DNA of 64,000 nucleotides from Phytohabitans flavus (GCF_011764545.1 NZ_AP022870.1:8748001-8812000), one strand, 5' to 3'. Positions 55,069-63,967 are shown, counted from the first letter of the stretch. Notes: a model not told the origin generated them from the letters alone. A program made the numbers and translations.

Positions 55069-55212
55069 CCGCCTACCGGGTTAGCTGACGGGTTCGGGCG
55101 GGAAGATCGCCCTACCTGACCGCCGTCGAGCAGGCGGCCGCGGATTCACCCCATTGCAACAAGGTGGGTCCCCGATTCGCTGACGGTGTGTGACCGTCGT
55201 GCGATTCGGCGG
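55069..55212 (-). ncRNA. c-di-AMP (ydaO-yuaA) riboswitch
   Basis: On the minus strand the leader carries the conserved ydaO blocks in order: GCCGAATC, CGGGGACCCACC, GGGGTGAATCCGCGG, GGTAGGGCGATCTTCCCGCC, CCCGAACCC and CAGCTAACCCGGTAGGC. It ends 24 nt before the NlpC/P60 start, at the usual place. In actinobacteria this riboswitch typically controls cell-wall hydrolases. High c-di-AMP would switch the hydrolase off (family knowledge). Confidence 0.9.
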
Positions 55213-55684
55213 CACCGGGCCGGCGCCACTCCGGGGGAGTGACTGCGGACCGGACCAGCTGCTCCAACCTAGCGTCGGTGCTCGTCGGGCGAAAGTGGTG
55301 GCTGGGTGACTTGTGGCTGACATCCGCCAATGGGGTAAATATCCCGCGTCACCCTAAGTGATTGGCCTCCACGCGTGGGCCGTCGGCCGTTCGAGTGACG
55401 AAGCAATTTGTCGGTGTTCGCGCCACGTGGGCGAATGAATTGACAAATCGGATATGCAGTACTGAAAGCGGCGCGATGCAGCTAGGAGACCCCTGCCAAT
55501 CAGCCACCTGGCAGATTGCGCCCCTTCCCTCAACTAGATGGCATCTCGCACAATGGCACTAGGGCCCCTTGAGGTTGCTGAAGCGGCACCGGAGCGAGAA
55601 AGACGATCGGCACCTGGCTGCCACCAGGTGCCGATCTCAAGAACCACCACATCAGCCCGCCTCACGAGCCGTAGGAGGCATGAC
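55213..55684. other. Noncoding region between the riboswitch and the DUF6232 gene
   Basis: No gene is supported. It must hold the riboswitch promoter on the minus strand. A nested symmetric element lies at 55406-55448 (ATTTGTC and GACAAAT outside, TTCGC and GCGAA inside, CACGTG at the centre). CTAGATGGCA is at 55534-55543. A perfect 13-bp hairpin (55605-55617 with 55624-55636) lies 48 bp before the DUF6232 start. Confidence 0.5.
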
Positions 55685-56230
55685 GTGCAGACTACTCGCT
55701 ACCCCGCGCGGTCACCAGCAGTACAGTCCGTAACGCTGTCCGACATAGCCGGCCCGAAGCCCCTCGCCCCGCTCTACCAGCGCCCCGGCATCCTGGTCAC
55801 CCAGGACTGGTTCATCGTCGGGGGCCGCCGGTTTCCGGTCGGCGAGCTGCACCATCTCCACACTGCCCGGGGCCCCGCGCATCAGCTCACCGTTCGGTCG
55901 GTGACGGTGACCGCGATCGTGCTGGCTGCCATCGGGATCACGCTCGGCATGACCACCGAGCTCAACCATTTGAGTGCCCAGACCTACCTGGCGCTCACGG
56001 CGGTGGCGTTCGTCCCGTTCCTCGTGGCGACGATCGGCCACCGCCTGCGGCCACGGGCCTACGAGCTGTGGGGCCAGTTCCGCGGGATGACGGTGCTGCT
56101 CTTCAGTAGCGACGAGCAGCGGCAGTACGGGCAGGTCACCCGGGCGCTGCTCCGGGCACAGGAGGCCCACCGCCTCGGCGGGCTGGGCGAGCCGCTTGTC
56201 TCGACGAACATCTGGCACATGGCCGAGTAA
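55685..56230 (+). CDS. DUF6232 family protein
   Basis: 181 residues. ILVTQDWFIVGGRRFPVGELHHL near residue 40 is the N-terminal block of DUF6232 proteins, two membrane helices follow (about 70-90 and 98-115), and a cytoplasmic tail binds nothing recognisable. GTG 55685 follows GTAGGAGG. A longer frame from 55538 crosses the hairpin at 55605-55636 and is not used. The function is unknown. It lies next to the HTH-DUF5753 genes, and its upstream region shares a TGCCA/CTAG element with theirs. Confidence 0.72.
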   Translation: MQTTRYPARSPAVQSVTLSDIAGPKPLAPLYQRPGILVTQDWFIVGGRRFPVGELHHLHTARGPAHQLTVRSVTVTAIVLAAIGITLGMTTELNHLSAQTYLALTAVAFVPFLVATIGHRLRPRAYELWGQFRGMTVLLFSSDEQRQYGQVTRALLRAQEAHRLGGLGEPLVSTNIWHMAE

Positions 56231-56331
56231 CTGAATACTTCGTCCCCAGTTCGACCCGCCCGCGCGGCAAAGCGGACACGGCGAACGAGGGGCGCAGGTG
56301 GGGCCGGGGGCCACACCGATCGTGGGCGAGC

Positions 56332-57183
56332 TCAGTCGAGCTCGCCCACGATCCTTTTGATCATGTCCTGGGTCTCGGCCGGGCTCAGCGCCATCTCGCG
56401 CAGCCGCTCGAACTCGTGCCGGTATGGCCCCACGAGGTCGGGCTGGTCGACCACGTCGTCGCCGAGGCCGTTTTCCAGGTACATCACGTCCTCGTCGGTC
56501 GGGTCGGGAAACTCCAGGATCGCGAACGGATTGGGGAAGCCGTCGACGCCGGCGGCGAACGGCAGCACCTGGATCGTGATGTTGGGCTCGCCGGACAGCG
56601 AGACGAGCCGCTCCAGTTGCTCGCGCATTGTCCGCGGGTCGCTGGCGATACGCCGTACGACTGCCTCGTCGATCACGGCGGTGATGTGCGGCGGATCGTC
56701 CTTGCCCAGCACCTCGCGCTGGCGGGCGAGCCGCACCTCCACCTGGCTCTGATCGTCGGCGCTGGGCTGGTCACGGCGGACCGCCTTCGCCGCGTACGCC
56801 TCGGTCTGGAAGAGGGCGGGCAGCTTGGTGGGCGTGTAGCAGAGCACCGAGGAGGTCTCCGCCTCCAGCCCGATGTACGCGGTGTACGGCGCGGGGAGCG
56901 CGCTCGCATACGACGACCACCAGCGGCGCACCCGTGTCGAGCGGGCCAGACCGACGAGCTCGTCGACCCTCGGCTTGTCGGTCACCCCGTACAGCCGGAG
57001 GAGGGCGCGTGCGTCGATGGGTGAGACGCCCACCGCCCCGGACTCGATCCGGATGATCTTGGAGAGGGACCAGTCCATCTCCTGGGCGACCTGATCCTGC
57101 GTGAAGCCTGCCGCCTCACGCGCCGTACGCAATGCGGACCGCAACCGTCGCCGACCAACGGTGGGCCCATATGTCGCAGTCAT
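56332..57183 (-). CDS. XRE-family HTH regulator with DUF5753 domain (second of a tandem pair)
   Basis: 283 residues. The helix-turn-helix (AAGFTQDQVAQEMDWSLSKI, residues about 23-42) is followed by DUF5753, which contains ITIQVLPFAAGVDGFPN and YRHEFERLREMALSP. It is WhiJ-like in layout. It is a close paralogue of the gene 26 bp upstream, with the same MTxxxGPTVGRRRLRSALR start, so the pair arose by tandem duplication. ATG 57183 is the start. Such regulators usually work with DUF397 proteins, two of which lie beyond its paralogue. Confidence 0.9.
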   Translation of the reverse strand: MTATYGPTVGRRRLRSALRTAREAAGFTQDQVAQEMDWSLSKIIRIESGAVGVSPIDARALLRLYGVTDKPRVDELVGLARSTRVRRWWSSYASALPAPYTAYIGLEAETSSVLCYTPTKLPALFQTEAYAAKAVRRDQPSADDQSQVEVRLARQREVLGKDDPPHITAVIDEAVVRRIASDPRTMREQLERLVSLSGEPNITIQVLPFAAGVDGFPNPFAILEFPDPTDEDVMYLENGLGDDVVDQPDLVGPYRHEFERLREMALSPAETQDMIKRIVGELD

Positions 57184-57209
57184 GCCGCGCTCCTGCGTTG
57201 TAGCGCTGC

Positions 57210-58082
57210 TCAGCCGAGCTGGCCGGCAACCTTGGTGATCTTTGCGAGGGACTTGTGAGGGTCGAGGGACATCTCACGCATGCGCTCGAAAGTCTGTCGG
57301 TAGGCGGCCACGTCGGCAGGGCGATCGAGCACGTCCTGCGCCAGCACGCCTTCCAGGTAGACGACGTCGCTGTCGTCCTCGTCAGGGAAGTGGAGGATCA
57401 CGAAGGGACCTTGCGGTGCGTAGTCGCCGACGGTGAACGGAAGCACGTGGATCGTGACCCGGGGCAGCCGCCCCATCTCGGCGAGGTGCAGCAGCTGCTC
57501 GCGAAGCACCTCGGGGCCACCGGTCTGGCGGTGGAGCGCGGCCTCGTCGAGGACGACGTCCACGTCCGGCCGGTCGGGGCGCTCCAACACCTCCTTCTGC
57601 CGCCTCATGCGGATCGCGTGCCGTACCTCGATCTCGTCGTCGTCGATGGTGTCCGCGACGGTGGTCGAGGCCGCGGTGACAGCGGCCCGCGCGTAGGCGG
57701 GCGTCTGTAGGAGGCCCGGAATGCCCGAGGACTGGAAGAAGGAGAGCCTGGACGCCTCAGTCTCGAGGCCGATATACGACGCGTACGCGCTTGGGAGGGT
57801 GTCCTTGTACTGCGACCACCAGGTGCGGCGCCGGGAAACGCGGGCCAACTCGACCAGGTCGTTGACCTGCCGCTGGTCGGTCATCCGGTAATGGCCGAGG
57901 AGCGCCTTGACGTCGTTGGTGGAGATGGAGACGGAACCGGCCTCGATCCGGATCAGCTTTGACAGCGACCAGTCCATGGCGGCCGCCACCTGCTCCTGGG
58001 TCAGGCCGGCGGCATCTCGGGCGCGACGCAGTGCGGACCGCAGTCGGCGCCTGCCGACAGTAGGCCCATGCACCGTGGTCAT
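57210..58082 (-). CDS. XRE-family HTH regulator with DUF5753 domain (first of a tandem pair)
   Basis: 290 residues. The HTH reads AAGLTQEQVAAAMDWSLSKL and the DUF5753 part contains VTIHVLPFTVGDYAPQ and YRQTFERMREMSLDP. ATG 58082 has GGGAGGG at good spacing. It is divergent from a DUF397 gene across a 358-bp gap with direct repeats, the standard regulator/partner arrangement in actinobacteria, where such pairs influence development and antibiotic production in Streptomyces. Confidence 0.9.
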   Translation of the reverse strand: MTTVHGPTVGRRRLRSALRRARDAAGLTQEQVAAAMDWSLSKLIRIEAGSVSISTNDVKALLGHYRMTDQRQVNDLVELARVSRRRTWWSQYKDTLPSAYASYIGLETEASRLSFFQSSGIPGLLQTPAYARAAVTAASTTVADTIDDDEIEVRHAIRMRRQKEVLERPDRPDVDVVLDEAALHRQTGGPEVLREQLLHLAEMGRLPRVTIHVLPFTVGDYAPQGPFVILHFPDEDDSDVVYLEGVLAQDVLDRPADVAAYRQTFERMREMSLDPHKSLAKITKVAGQLG

Positions 58083-58209
58083 CGGCGACCCTCCCTGGCT
58101 GCGCGACGCGTCACGCGCCCACGATGTGTCACCGTGCGGAACGAACATCCATCCGTGGCGGAGATCGATCTGCCCAGACAAGATCCGGTCAGATGTGATC
58201 CGTGCAAAA

Positions 58210-58245
58210 TGCCACCTGGCTAGACGCGACCTGCCATTTAGCTAG
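58210..58245. promoter_or_regulatory. Direct-repeat operator candidate in the HTH-DUF397 gap
   Basis: The gap 58083-58440 holds no gene. TGCCACCTGGCTAG (58210-58223) and TGCCATTTAGCTAG (58232-58245) are direct repeats exactly 22 bp (two helical turns) apart, suiting cooperative binding by the adjacent HTH regulators. They lie 128 bp upstream of the regulator start. Confidence 0.45.
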
Positions 58246-58440
58246 TCTTGTGAAGGCTACACCTGCCCTGCTAGCTTTTCCAGCATCGTGTCGGGCGCGC
58301 TAAGCATCCGCCAAAGGTGCGGGTCCGCCTAAGCCGGAAGTGTGGCGGTTTGGGACAGTGAGTCCAGTCTTCATGCGCTAGAGTGTGGCGTCACGGCGCT
58401 CTGCCGCGACATTGCTGCGGCTGCGTAAGAGGAGCACCGG

Positions 58441-58641
58441 ATGGCCCAGACACATTCCGTCATTGACGTGTGGCGGAAGAGCGCACGTTGCGAGACGCAC
58501 AACTGCGTCGAGGTGGCCAAGCGCACCGACCAGGTCGCTATTCGCAACAGCTCGGTCCCGGACGCCCAGTTGGCTTTCGCTCGCCCGGTGTGGGCTGCCT
58601 TCATCAGTGACGTTCGGGCAGGTCAGTTCGACCTTCGGTAG
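58441..58641 (+). CDS. DUF397 protein
   Basis: 66 residues. WRKSARCETHNCVEVAK is the DUF397 signature and VAIRNSSVPDAQLAF its second strand; the family usually has WRKSxxSxxxxxCVEVA. It is the probable small partner (anti-regulator or adaptor) of the divergent HTH-DUF5753 protein. ATG 58441 has AGAGGAG upstream. Two hairpins follow, the second a classical terminator. Confidence 0.9.
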   Translation: MAQTHSVIDVWRKSARCETHNCVEVAKRTDQVAIRNSSVPDAQLAFARPVWAAFISDVRAGQFDLR

Positions 58642-58650
58642 GGTCCTGTT

Positions 58651-58721
58651 CCCCGGGTCTCTCCGCCCGGGGAGCTCTCCTCCGGCACCTGCGAGGGCAT
58701 CCAGAACGGATGCCCTTTTTT
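58651..58721 (+). terminator. Tandem hairpins with T-run after the DUF397 gene
   Basis: A 7-bp stem (58651-58657 with 58666-58672) is followed by an 8-bp stem GGGCATCC / GGATGCCC (58695-58702 with 58708-58715) and T6 at 58716-58721. The second is a textbook rho-independent terminator. Confidence 0.8.
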
Positions 58722-58857
58722 GCTGTTCAAGGAGTCCGTGACCGGCTGTGGCACATTGGTAGCGGTGAGGAGGTCATTCATTCATGTACGCCCTCCTTTC
58801 TGCGGATGCCTCGGCATGGAACATTTGATAGCAGTGCGAGTGCGGGGCGGTGCCGTC

Positions 58858-59088
58858 ATGGCCGGCGCGCACCAGCCCGCGGAGGGGCAGGTTGCCGTGG
58901 CGGATGGACCGACGAACTGGCGTAAGAGCGCGCAGTGCGAATCGCACCAATGCGTCGAGGTGGCGGTGGGCGCGGAAGGCGTGGCGATCCGTGACTCGAC
59001 GTCACCGGAGGGGCCGTTCATCGAGGTCACCGCAAGAGCATGGAAAGCGTTCTGTGCGGCGCTGCGCGGGGGCGAGCTCAGGCCGTGA
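58858..59088 (+). CDS. DUF397 protein
   Basis: 76 residues. WRKSAQCESHQCVEVAVG and VAIRDSTSPEGPFIEVT are the two family blocks. It is a paralogue of the DUF397 gene 216 bp upstream, beyond a terminator. ATG 58858 is chosen because the frame before it reads as cysteine-rich noncoding sequence. The 3' end overlaps the convergent DUF3817 gene by 11 nt. Confidence 0.85.
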   Translation: MAGAHQPAEGQVAVADGPTNWRKSAQCESHQCVEVAVGAEGVAIRDSTSPEGPFIEVTARAWKAFCAALRGGELRP

Positions 59089-59388
59089 CGGGGGCCGGCT
59101 CGCGCGCCCAGCGGGTCACGACCCGCTCCGCGTAGAACGACACAAACGGGATCGTGCCCGCGAGCATGACCAGAAGCATGCGGCGCATCCCCAGCGGGTG
59201 CGGCGGGCCAGGTCGAAGACGGCCACCAGGTAGATCATGTATAGGAAGCCGTGCGCCGGGCCGACAGTCTCGACCACGGCCGGCTCGTCCCAGATGTACT
59301 TCAGTGGCATGCCGACCACGACGAGCAGGATCAGCACCACGCCCACGACGTATGCGATCGCGCGGTAGCGCTGTAGGGCTCCGCCCAC
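59078..59388 (-). CDS. DUF3817 membrane protein, frameshifted
   Basis: About 103 residues with three membrane helices. LQRYRAIAYVVGVVLILLVV, then GPAHGFLYMIYLVAVFDLA and GTIPFVSFYAERVV are the DUF3817 family blocks. The frame breaks at CCCC 59189-59192, and one extra base restores RRTRWGMRRMLLVMLAG. GTG 59388 follows GGAGGAG. Its function is unknown. It follows the next small membrane gene by 23 nt, probably in one operon. Confidence 0.85.
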
Positions 59389-59411
59389 GGTTAACTCTCC
59401 TCCACCTCTGC

Positions 59412-59821
59412 TCACCCGGGGTAGTCGGCCGGCCGGGCGTCCGGGTGCTCGTTGAGCCAGGCCAGGTAGCGGTTGTACGCCGCGAGCTCCGGGTCGCCGC
59501 CGTCGTCGTACCCCGCGGGCTGCCGGGTGGTGCGCACGGGGCGGCGGAAGGCCGTGGCCGATGTGGCCTGCGCGCCAGCCGGGGCCGGTGAGACCGGCGC
59601 CGGCGCCGGCGGCTCGCCGCGGAGCGTGAGACGCACCTCGCGCACCCAGATGAACACGACGAACGCGGCGAACAGCGGCCACTCGAACGCATACGCCCAA
59701 CTGAGGGTGTTGCCCCCGCGGCCCGGCTGATCTGCCACCAGCCGAGGGCCATGAAGCCGGCCACGAGCCCGACCGCGAGCACGTGGCGTGTGATCCACGC
59801 TGGTGTCCACAGCCGCCTCAT
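59412..59821 (-). CDS. Two-helix membrane protein, frameshifted
   Basis: About 136 residues: helix 1 VLAVGLVAGFMALGWWQ, then helix 2 WPLFAAFVVFIWVREV, and a Pro/Ala-rich tail ending AYNRYLAWLNEHPDARP. The frame breaks in CCCCC 59713-59717, and one extra base joins GWWQISRAAGG to NTLSWAYAFEWP. ATG 59821 starts MRRLWTPAW. Similar genes are found next to DUF3817 genes in actinobacteria (from memory). The function is unknown. Confidence 0.72.
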
Positions 59822-59878
59822 ACGCCCGAGAGTACCGGCGGGGGTTTGGCGAGGTCCGGTCCGGGCAACGGTGGGTAC

Positions 59879-60135
59879 ATGACTGGACCAGCGCGATACG
59901 CAGACGCCGATGCCCCGTCGGCGGACCTCGACACCGGTGTCGACCCTGCCGAACTCACCGACGACGACCTCATCCGGGAGATGTCCAGCCTGCACCGGAC
60001 CCGGCTGGACACGCTGCGGCACGGCGCCGACGCGGCGCTGGCCAACCACCTGCGCCGCACGGCTGAGCTGGAGACGGAGTACCTGACCCGCTATCCGGGC
60101 GCGAGGTGGACCCCGGCCGCCTCCGCGACGTCTGA
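59879..60135 (+). CDS. DUF6158 family protein, frameshifted near the end
   Basis: About 85 residues, soluble and helical. GVDPAELTDDDLIREMSSLH followed by RTRLDTLRHGADAAL and ELETEYLTRYPGR is the DUF6158 pattern. The frame breaks at GGG 60097-60099. With one G restored it ends YPGREVDPGRLRDV and stops at 60133-60135, the usual family end; without it a longer unrelated tail would run to 60175. ATG 59879 is preceded by GGTGGG. The function is unknown. Confidence 0.75.
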
Positions 60136-60190
60136 GTGTGGCGCGGGCCACTCCAGGCCCCGGAACACCGGGTAGGGGTGGGCCGTTGAG

Positions 60191-60307
60191 ATGACTGTCG
60201 GTGTGTCCAGTGTCCCCGGGCCTCACCTAATTGCCTTCGCGGAATACCGTTCGGCTGGAGCCGCGTCGTGCCACTCGCCGAGAGGCGACCTGCACACCGA
60301 CGCCTAG
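60191..60307 (+). CDS. Possible 38-residue small ORF ending at a terminator
   Basis: ATG 60191 to TAG 60305-60307 encodes a 38-residue peptide with a neutral first half and a His/Asp-containing end (SPRGDLHTDA). A purine-rich GGTAGGGGTGGG lies 12-23 nt upstream. A textbook terminator starts one base before the end of the stop codon, which is why I list it. There is no family match that I recognise, and it could be just the end of the preceding transcript. Confidence 0.3.
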   Translation: MTVGVSSVPGPHLIAFAEYRSAGAASCHSPRGDLHTDA

Positions 60308-60344
60308 CGCCGCCCGGTGGCCATTCCACCGGGCGGCGCTTTTT
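60306..60344 (+). terminator. Rho-independent terminator
   Basis: A perfect 15-bp stem (60306-60320 with 60326-60340), loop CCATT and a T-run ending at 60344. It serves + strand transcripts from the DUF6158 side. Confidence 0.85.
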
Positions 60345-60360
60345 GGTGCCCCGACCCCCG

Positions 60361-62750
60361 CTACCGTGCGGGAGGAGCCGTAGCTGTGGCGTCGGGCACC
60401 CCGTTGCTGGTCCGGAGCACCACCAGGCCGCCGTCGATCGTGCGGCCGGCGGGTTCGGTACGGGCGACCGAGCCGGCCGGGCATGCCGACCCGACCGGCT
60501 CGGGGTTTACCTCCACCCGGAAGCCCTGACTCTCCAACGTGGACTTCGCCGCGTCGACCGGCTGGCAGGAGACGTCCGGGATCGAGCGCTGCTCGCCGTA
60601 GGCAATCGCCTCGCTCGGCCGGGGAAGTTCTGCTGCGGCCGACCCCGCATGATGTCGGCGAGCGTCTCGTACACCGCCGGGTTGACGATGTCGTGGCTCA
60701 TGTTCGCGGTGGTTTCCGGCCAGTCCGGGTCGGCCAGGATGCCGGCGACCGCCATCGAGCGGCTGGTGACGACAAGGGACGCGGTGCGGTGGCTGTCGGT
60801 GGTACCGGTCTTGCCGGCGATCGGGTGCCCGATGGCGGTATGCGCGGCAGCCGAGGTCGAGCCGTGGCACTCGCCGAACGCGGACTGGTCGCCGACGGGG
60901 CACCGAGCGGCGTCGATCGCGGCGCGGGCCACCTCGCGGTCGACGGCCTGGTCGCAGCGGGGCTTGGCGACGTCCAGCGACTTGCCGTGGATGTCCTTGA
61001 TCTCCTGTACCGGGATCGGCTCGCAGTGCTTGCCGTCCGCCGCGAGCGTGGCGTACGCGTTCGCGAGGTCGAGCGGGGTGGTGCCGGAGACGCCGAGCGT
61101 GAACGACCCCCAGTCGTCGGCGGCCGCCCGGTCGTTCGCCATCTCGATGTCCTGCTCGGACAGGAAGCGGATGCCCAGCTTCTTCGCCACCGCCACCGCG
61201 TTGGCCGCGCCGGCTTGCTCCTCCAGCGGTACGAAGTACGTGTTGACCGACTTGCCGAAGGCGGTCCAGGCGTTGTGCATGCCCGCGAGGCCGGCGCTGC
61301 TGTTGCCGGGGCACCACCGGTCGGTACCGGGGCAGGCGGCGTCTCCGGAGGCGCCGTGGTACTTGGACGGGTACCGCTGCGGTGCGTTGATCGGGTAGTC
61401 CAGCGGGTACCCCTTCTCCAGCGCCGCCACGAGCGTGAAGATCTTGAAGGTCGAGCCGGCCTGGTAGCCGCTACCCCCGGTCAGCAGCGGGTTGGTGGTG
61501 TTCGGGTACGTGCCCCGCTGCCCCGAGTTCTGGGGGTTGGAGGAGGGCTTGTTCGCCGAGTTGTCGAGCTTGAACACGCGGTTGGTGGCGAGCGCGCGTA
61601 CCCGCCCGCTGCCCGGCTCGACCGCGGCGACCATCAGCGCGTGCTTGTTGCCGGTCTTGAGGTACTGCTCCACGTTGTCCCGGGCCTTCTTCTGTGCCTT
61701 CGGGTCGAGCGTGGTCACGACCCGGTAGCCGCCGCCGTGCAGCAGCCGCTCCCGGTCGTACCCGGTGGCGCCGAACGCCTCCTGCTGTAGCCACCAGCGG
61801 CGGAAGTAGTCGCAGAAGAAGCCCCAGTCGTTCGGCTTGGTGACCGTGCAGCCGTTCGGCGGGCGCTTGCCCTTGACGACGAGCTTCTCCTTCTTCGCGA
61901 CCTCGCCCTCGGCAGCGGTGATCGCCTTGATCTCCACCATCTGGCCGATCACCCAGTTACGGCGCTCCAGCGCGCGCTCCTTGCCCTCGGGGTCGATCGG
62001 GTCGTAGTACGTGGGTGACCGGACCAGGCTGGCGAGGAGGGCGGACTCGGCGATCGTGAGGTCCTTCGGCTGCTTGCCGAAGTAGAACTGGCTGGCCGCG
62101 TAGACGCCGTACGTGCTGTGGCCGAACGGGGCGAGGTTGAGGTAGCGGGTCAGGATCTCGTCTTTGGAGAACTTCTTCTCCGCCTGGAGTGCCAGCCGCG
62201 CCTCGCGGACCTTGCGGGCGGCGTTGTCCTCGCCGGCCTTGACCGCGTCCGCGTAGGTCGGCGCGGTGTACGTCACCGACATCCGGACGAACTGCATGGT
62301 GAGCGTGGAGGCACCCTGCTTCCCGCCGCCGGCGCTGTTGTTGAGCGCGGCCCGGGCGATGCCCTTCGCGTCCACGCCCTTGTGCACATAGAAGTTGTGG
62401 TCCTCGGCCGCGATGATCGCTTCGCGCATGGGCTCGGCGATCTGGCCGAACGCCACGTCGTGGCGGTTTTCGTCGAAGAAGCGGGAGATCAGCGTCTTGC
62501 CGTCGGCGGCGTACACCTCGGTGGCCTGGGGCGCCTGGGTGGTGGTGAGCTCGCTCGGCAGCGCCTCGAACGACTCGGCCCCGGCCTTCGCGGCAAGGCC
62601 TGAGGCGGCCAGTGCCGGAAACATCGCTGCCGCGACGACAAGGCCGGCGAGGAGGCCGCAAAGCACGAGGGTGGCGAAGTTGAGGAGCGCGTGGCGGGGG
62701 CGTCCGCCCGCCTCACGCCCGGCGGTGAGGCGCAGCAGAGGTTCGGTCAC
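60361..62750 (-). CDS. Bifunctional penicillin-binding protein (class A) with PASTA domain, frameshifted
   Basis: A short cytoplasmic start and a membrane helix (about 25-50) lead to a GT51 transglycosylase domain with EDHNFYVHKGVD near 115 and STLTMQFVR near 150. The transpeptidase has SxxK in GSTFKIF near 432, SVN near 500 and KTGTTDS near 641. A C-terminal PASTA domain (DVSCQPVDAAKSTLESQGF) would bind peptidoglycan or muropeptides. The frame breaks at GGGG 60621-60624 just before PASTA, and one extra base gives about 796 residues. It polymerises and cross-links peptidoglycan. GTG 62750 is the start. Confidence 0.93.
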
Positions 62751-62866
62751 GACTGCAAAGACGTCCAGGGACGCGGCGGGGGTTGCCGGTGCGGCGGATC
62801 TTCACAGCACTTTCACGAGTGGTCGCTCGGGCGAGCGCCGCAAACCGTATGACGGCCGGCGGAAGA

Positions 62867-62896
62867 CTTGCACCCCGCGCCGCTGCGGGGTGCAAG
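62867..62896 (-). terminator. Hairpin terminator after the DAHP synthase gene
   Basis: A perfect 12-bp stem (62867-62878 with 62885-62896) and 6-nt loop start 15 nt after the stop at 62912. There is no T-run, as is common in GC-rich genomes. Confidence 0.65.
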
Positions 62897-62911
62897 ATCG
62901 TTGGAAGGTCG

Positions 62912-63967
62912 TCAGCGGCGGGCCGTGGCGAGCCCTTCGAGTACCTCGACGGTCGTGTCCCAGCCCATGCACGCGTCGGTGATCGACTGGCCGTACGCCA
63001 GCGGGCGCGTCGGGTCCAGGTCCTGGCGCCCCGGCACCAGGAACGATTCGAGCATGACCCCGACGATGCCGCGCTGCCCGGCGGCGAGCTGGGCGGAGAC
63101 GTCCTGCGCGACCACCGGCTGCCGGGTGTGGTCCTTGCCGCTGTTGTCGTGGCTGGCGTCGACGATCAGCCGCTCCGGCAGCCCGGCCGCGCGCAGCAGG
63201 TCGAGCGCGCCGGCGACGTCCTCGGCGCCGTAGTTGGGCCCGCCCCGGCCGCCGCGCAGCACGAGGTGGCAGTCGGTGTTGCCGCGGGTGTGCATGATCG
63301 CGGGGGTACCGGACAGGTCGATACCGGGAAACACGTGCGGTACCGCCGCGGCCCGGATCGCGTCGACGGCCGTGGAGATCGCTCCGTCCGGCCGGTTCTT
63401 CATCCCGATCGGCATGGAGAGGCCGGAGGCGAGCTGGCGGTGCACCTGGCTCTCCACCGTGCGCGCGCCGATCGCGCCCCACGAGACGGTGTCGGCGATG
63501 TACTGCGGGGTGATCGGGTCGAGGAACTCGCAGCCCACCGGCAGTCCCTTGGCGAGCACCTGGAGCAGCAGCGAGCGGGCGGTACGCAGGCCGGTGTTGA
63601 CGTCGCCGGAGCCGTCCAGCCCCGGGTCGTTGATGAGCCCCTTCCAGCCGACGGTCGAGCGGGGCTTCTCGAAGTAGACCCGCATCACGATCAGCAGGTC
63701 GTCGGCGAGCCGGGCGGCCGTCTCGGCGAGCCGGTCCGCGTACTCCAAGGCGGCCACGGTGTCATGCACGGAACACGGGCCGACGACGACCATCAGGCGG
63801 TCGTCCTCCCCGTCCAGCACGCGGGCGACGGCACGCCGACCCTCGACCACCGCGGCCGAGAGATTGTCATCCAGGGGCAGCTCGTGGTGGAGCAGCGCGG
63901 GGCTCACCAGCGGCACGACCTTGTCGATCCGCTGGTCGCTGACCCGCTGCACACTCGGGAGAGTCAC
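62912..63967 (-). CDS. 3-deoxy-7-phosphoheptulonate (DAHP) synthase, class I
   Basis: 351 residues. VVVGPCSVHD near 60, MRVYFEKPRSTVGWKG near 95, AIGARTVESQVHRQLAS near 180, MKNRPDG and DASHDNSGK are the class I AroF/AroG/AroH-type blocks, including the metal-binding Cys, His and Asp. It condenses PEP and erythrose 4-phosphate in the first step of aromatic amino acid synthesis. GTG 63967 is chosen because GGAAGGA precedes it at good spacing; the frame continues eight codons upstream to 63991. Confidence 0.93.
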   Translation of the reverse strand: MTLPSVQRVSDQRIDKVVPLVSPALLHHELPLDDNLSAAVVEGRRAVARVLDGEDDRLMVVVGPCSVHDTVAALEYADRLAETAARLADDLLIVMRVYFEKPRSTVGWKGLINDPGLDGSGDVNTGLRTARSLLLQVLAKGLPVGCEFLDPITPQYIADTVSWGAIGARTVESQVHRQLASGLSMPIGMKNRPDGAISTAVDAIRAAAVPHVFPGIDLSGTPAIMHTRGNTDCHLVLRGGRGGPNYGAEDVAGALDLLRAAGLPERLIVDASHDNSGKDHTRQPVVAQDVSAQLAAGQRGIVGVMLESFLVPGRQDLDPTRPLAYGQSITDACMGWDTTVEVLEGLATARR

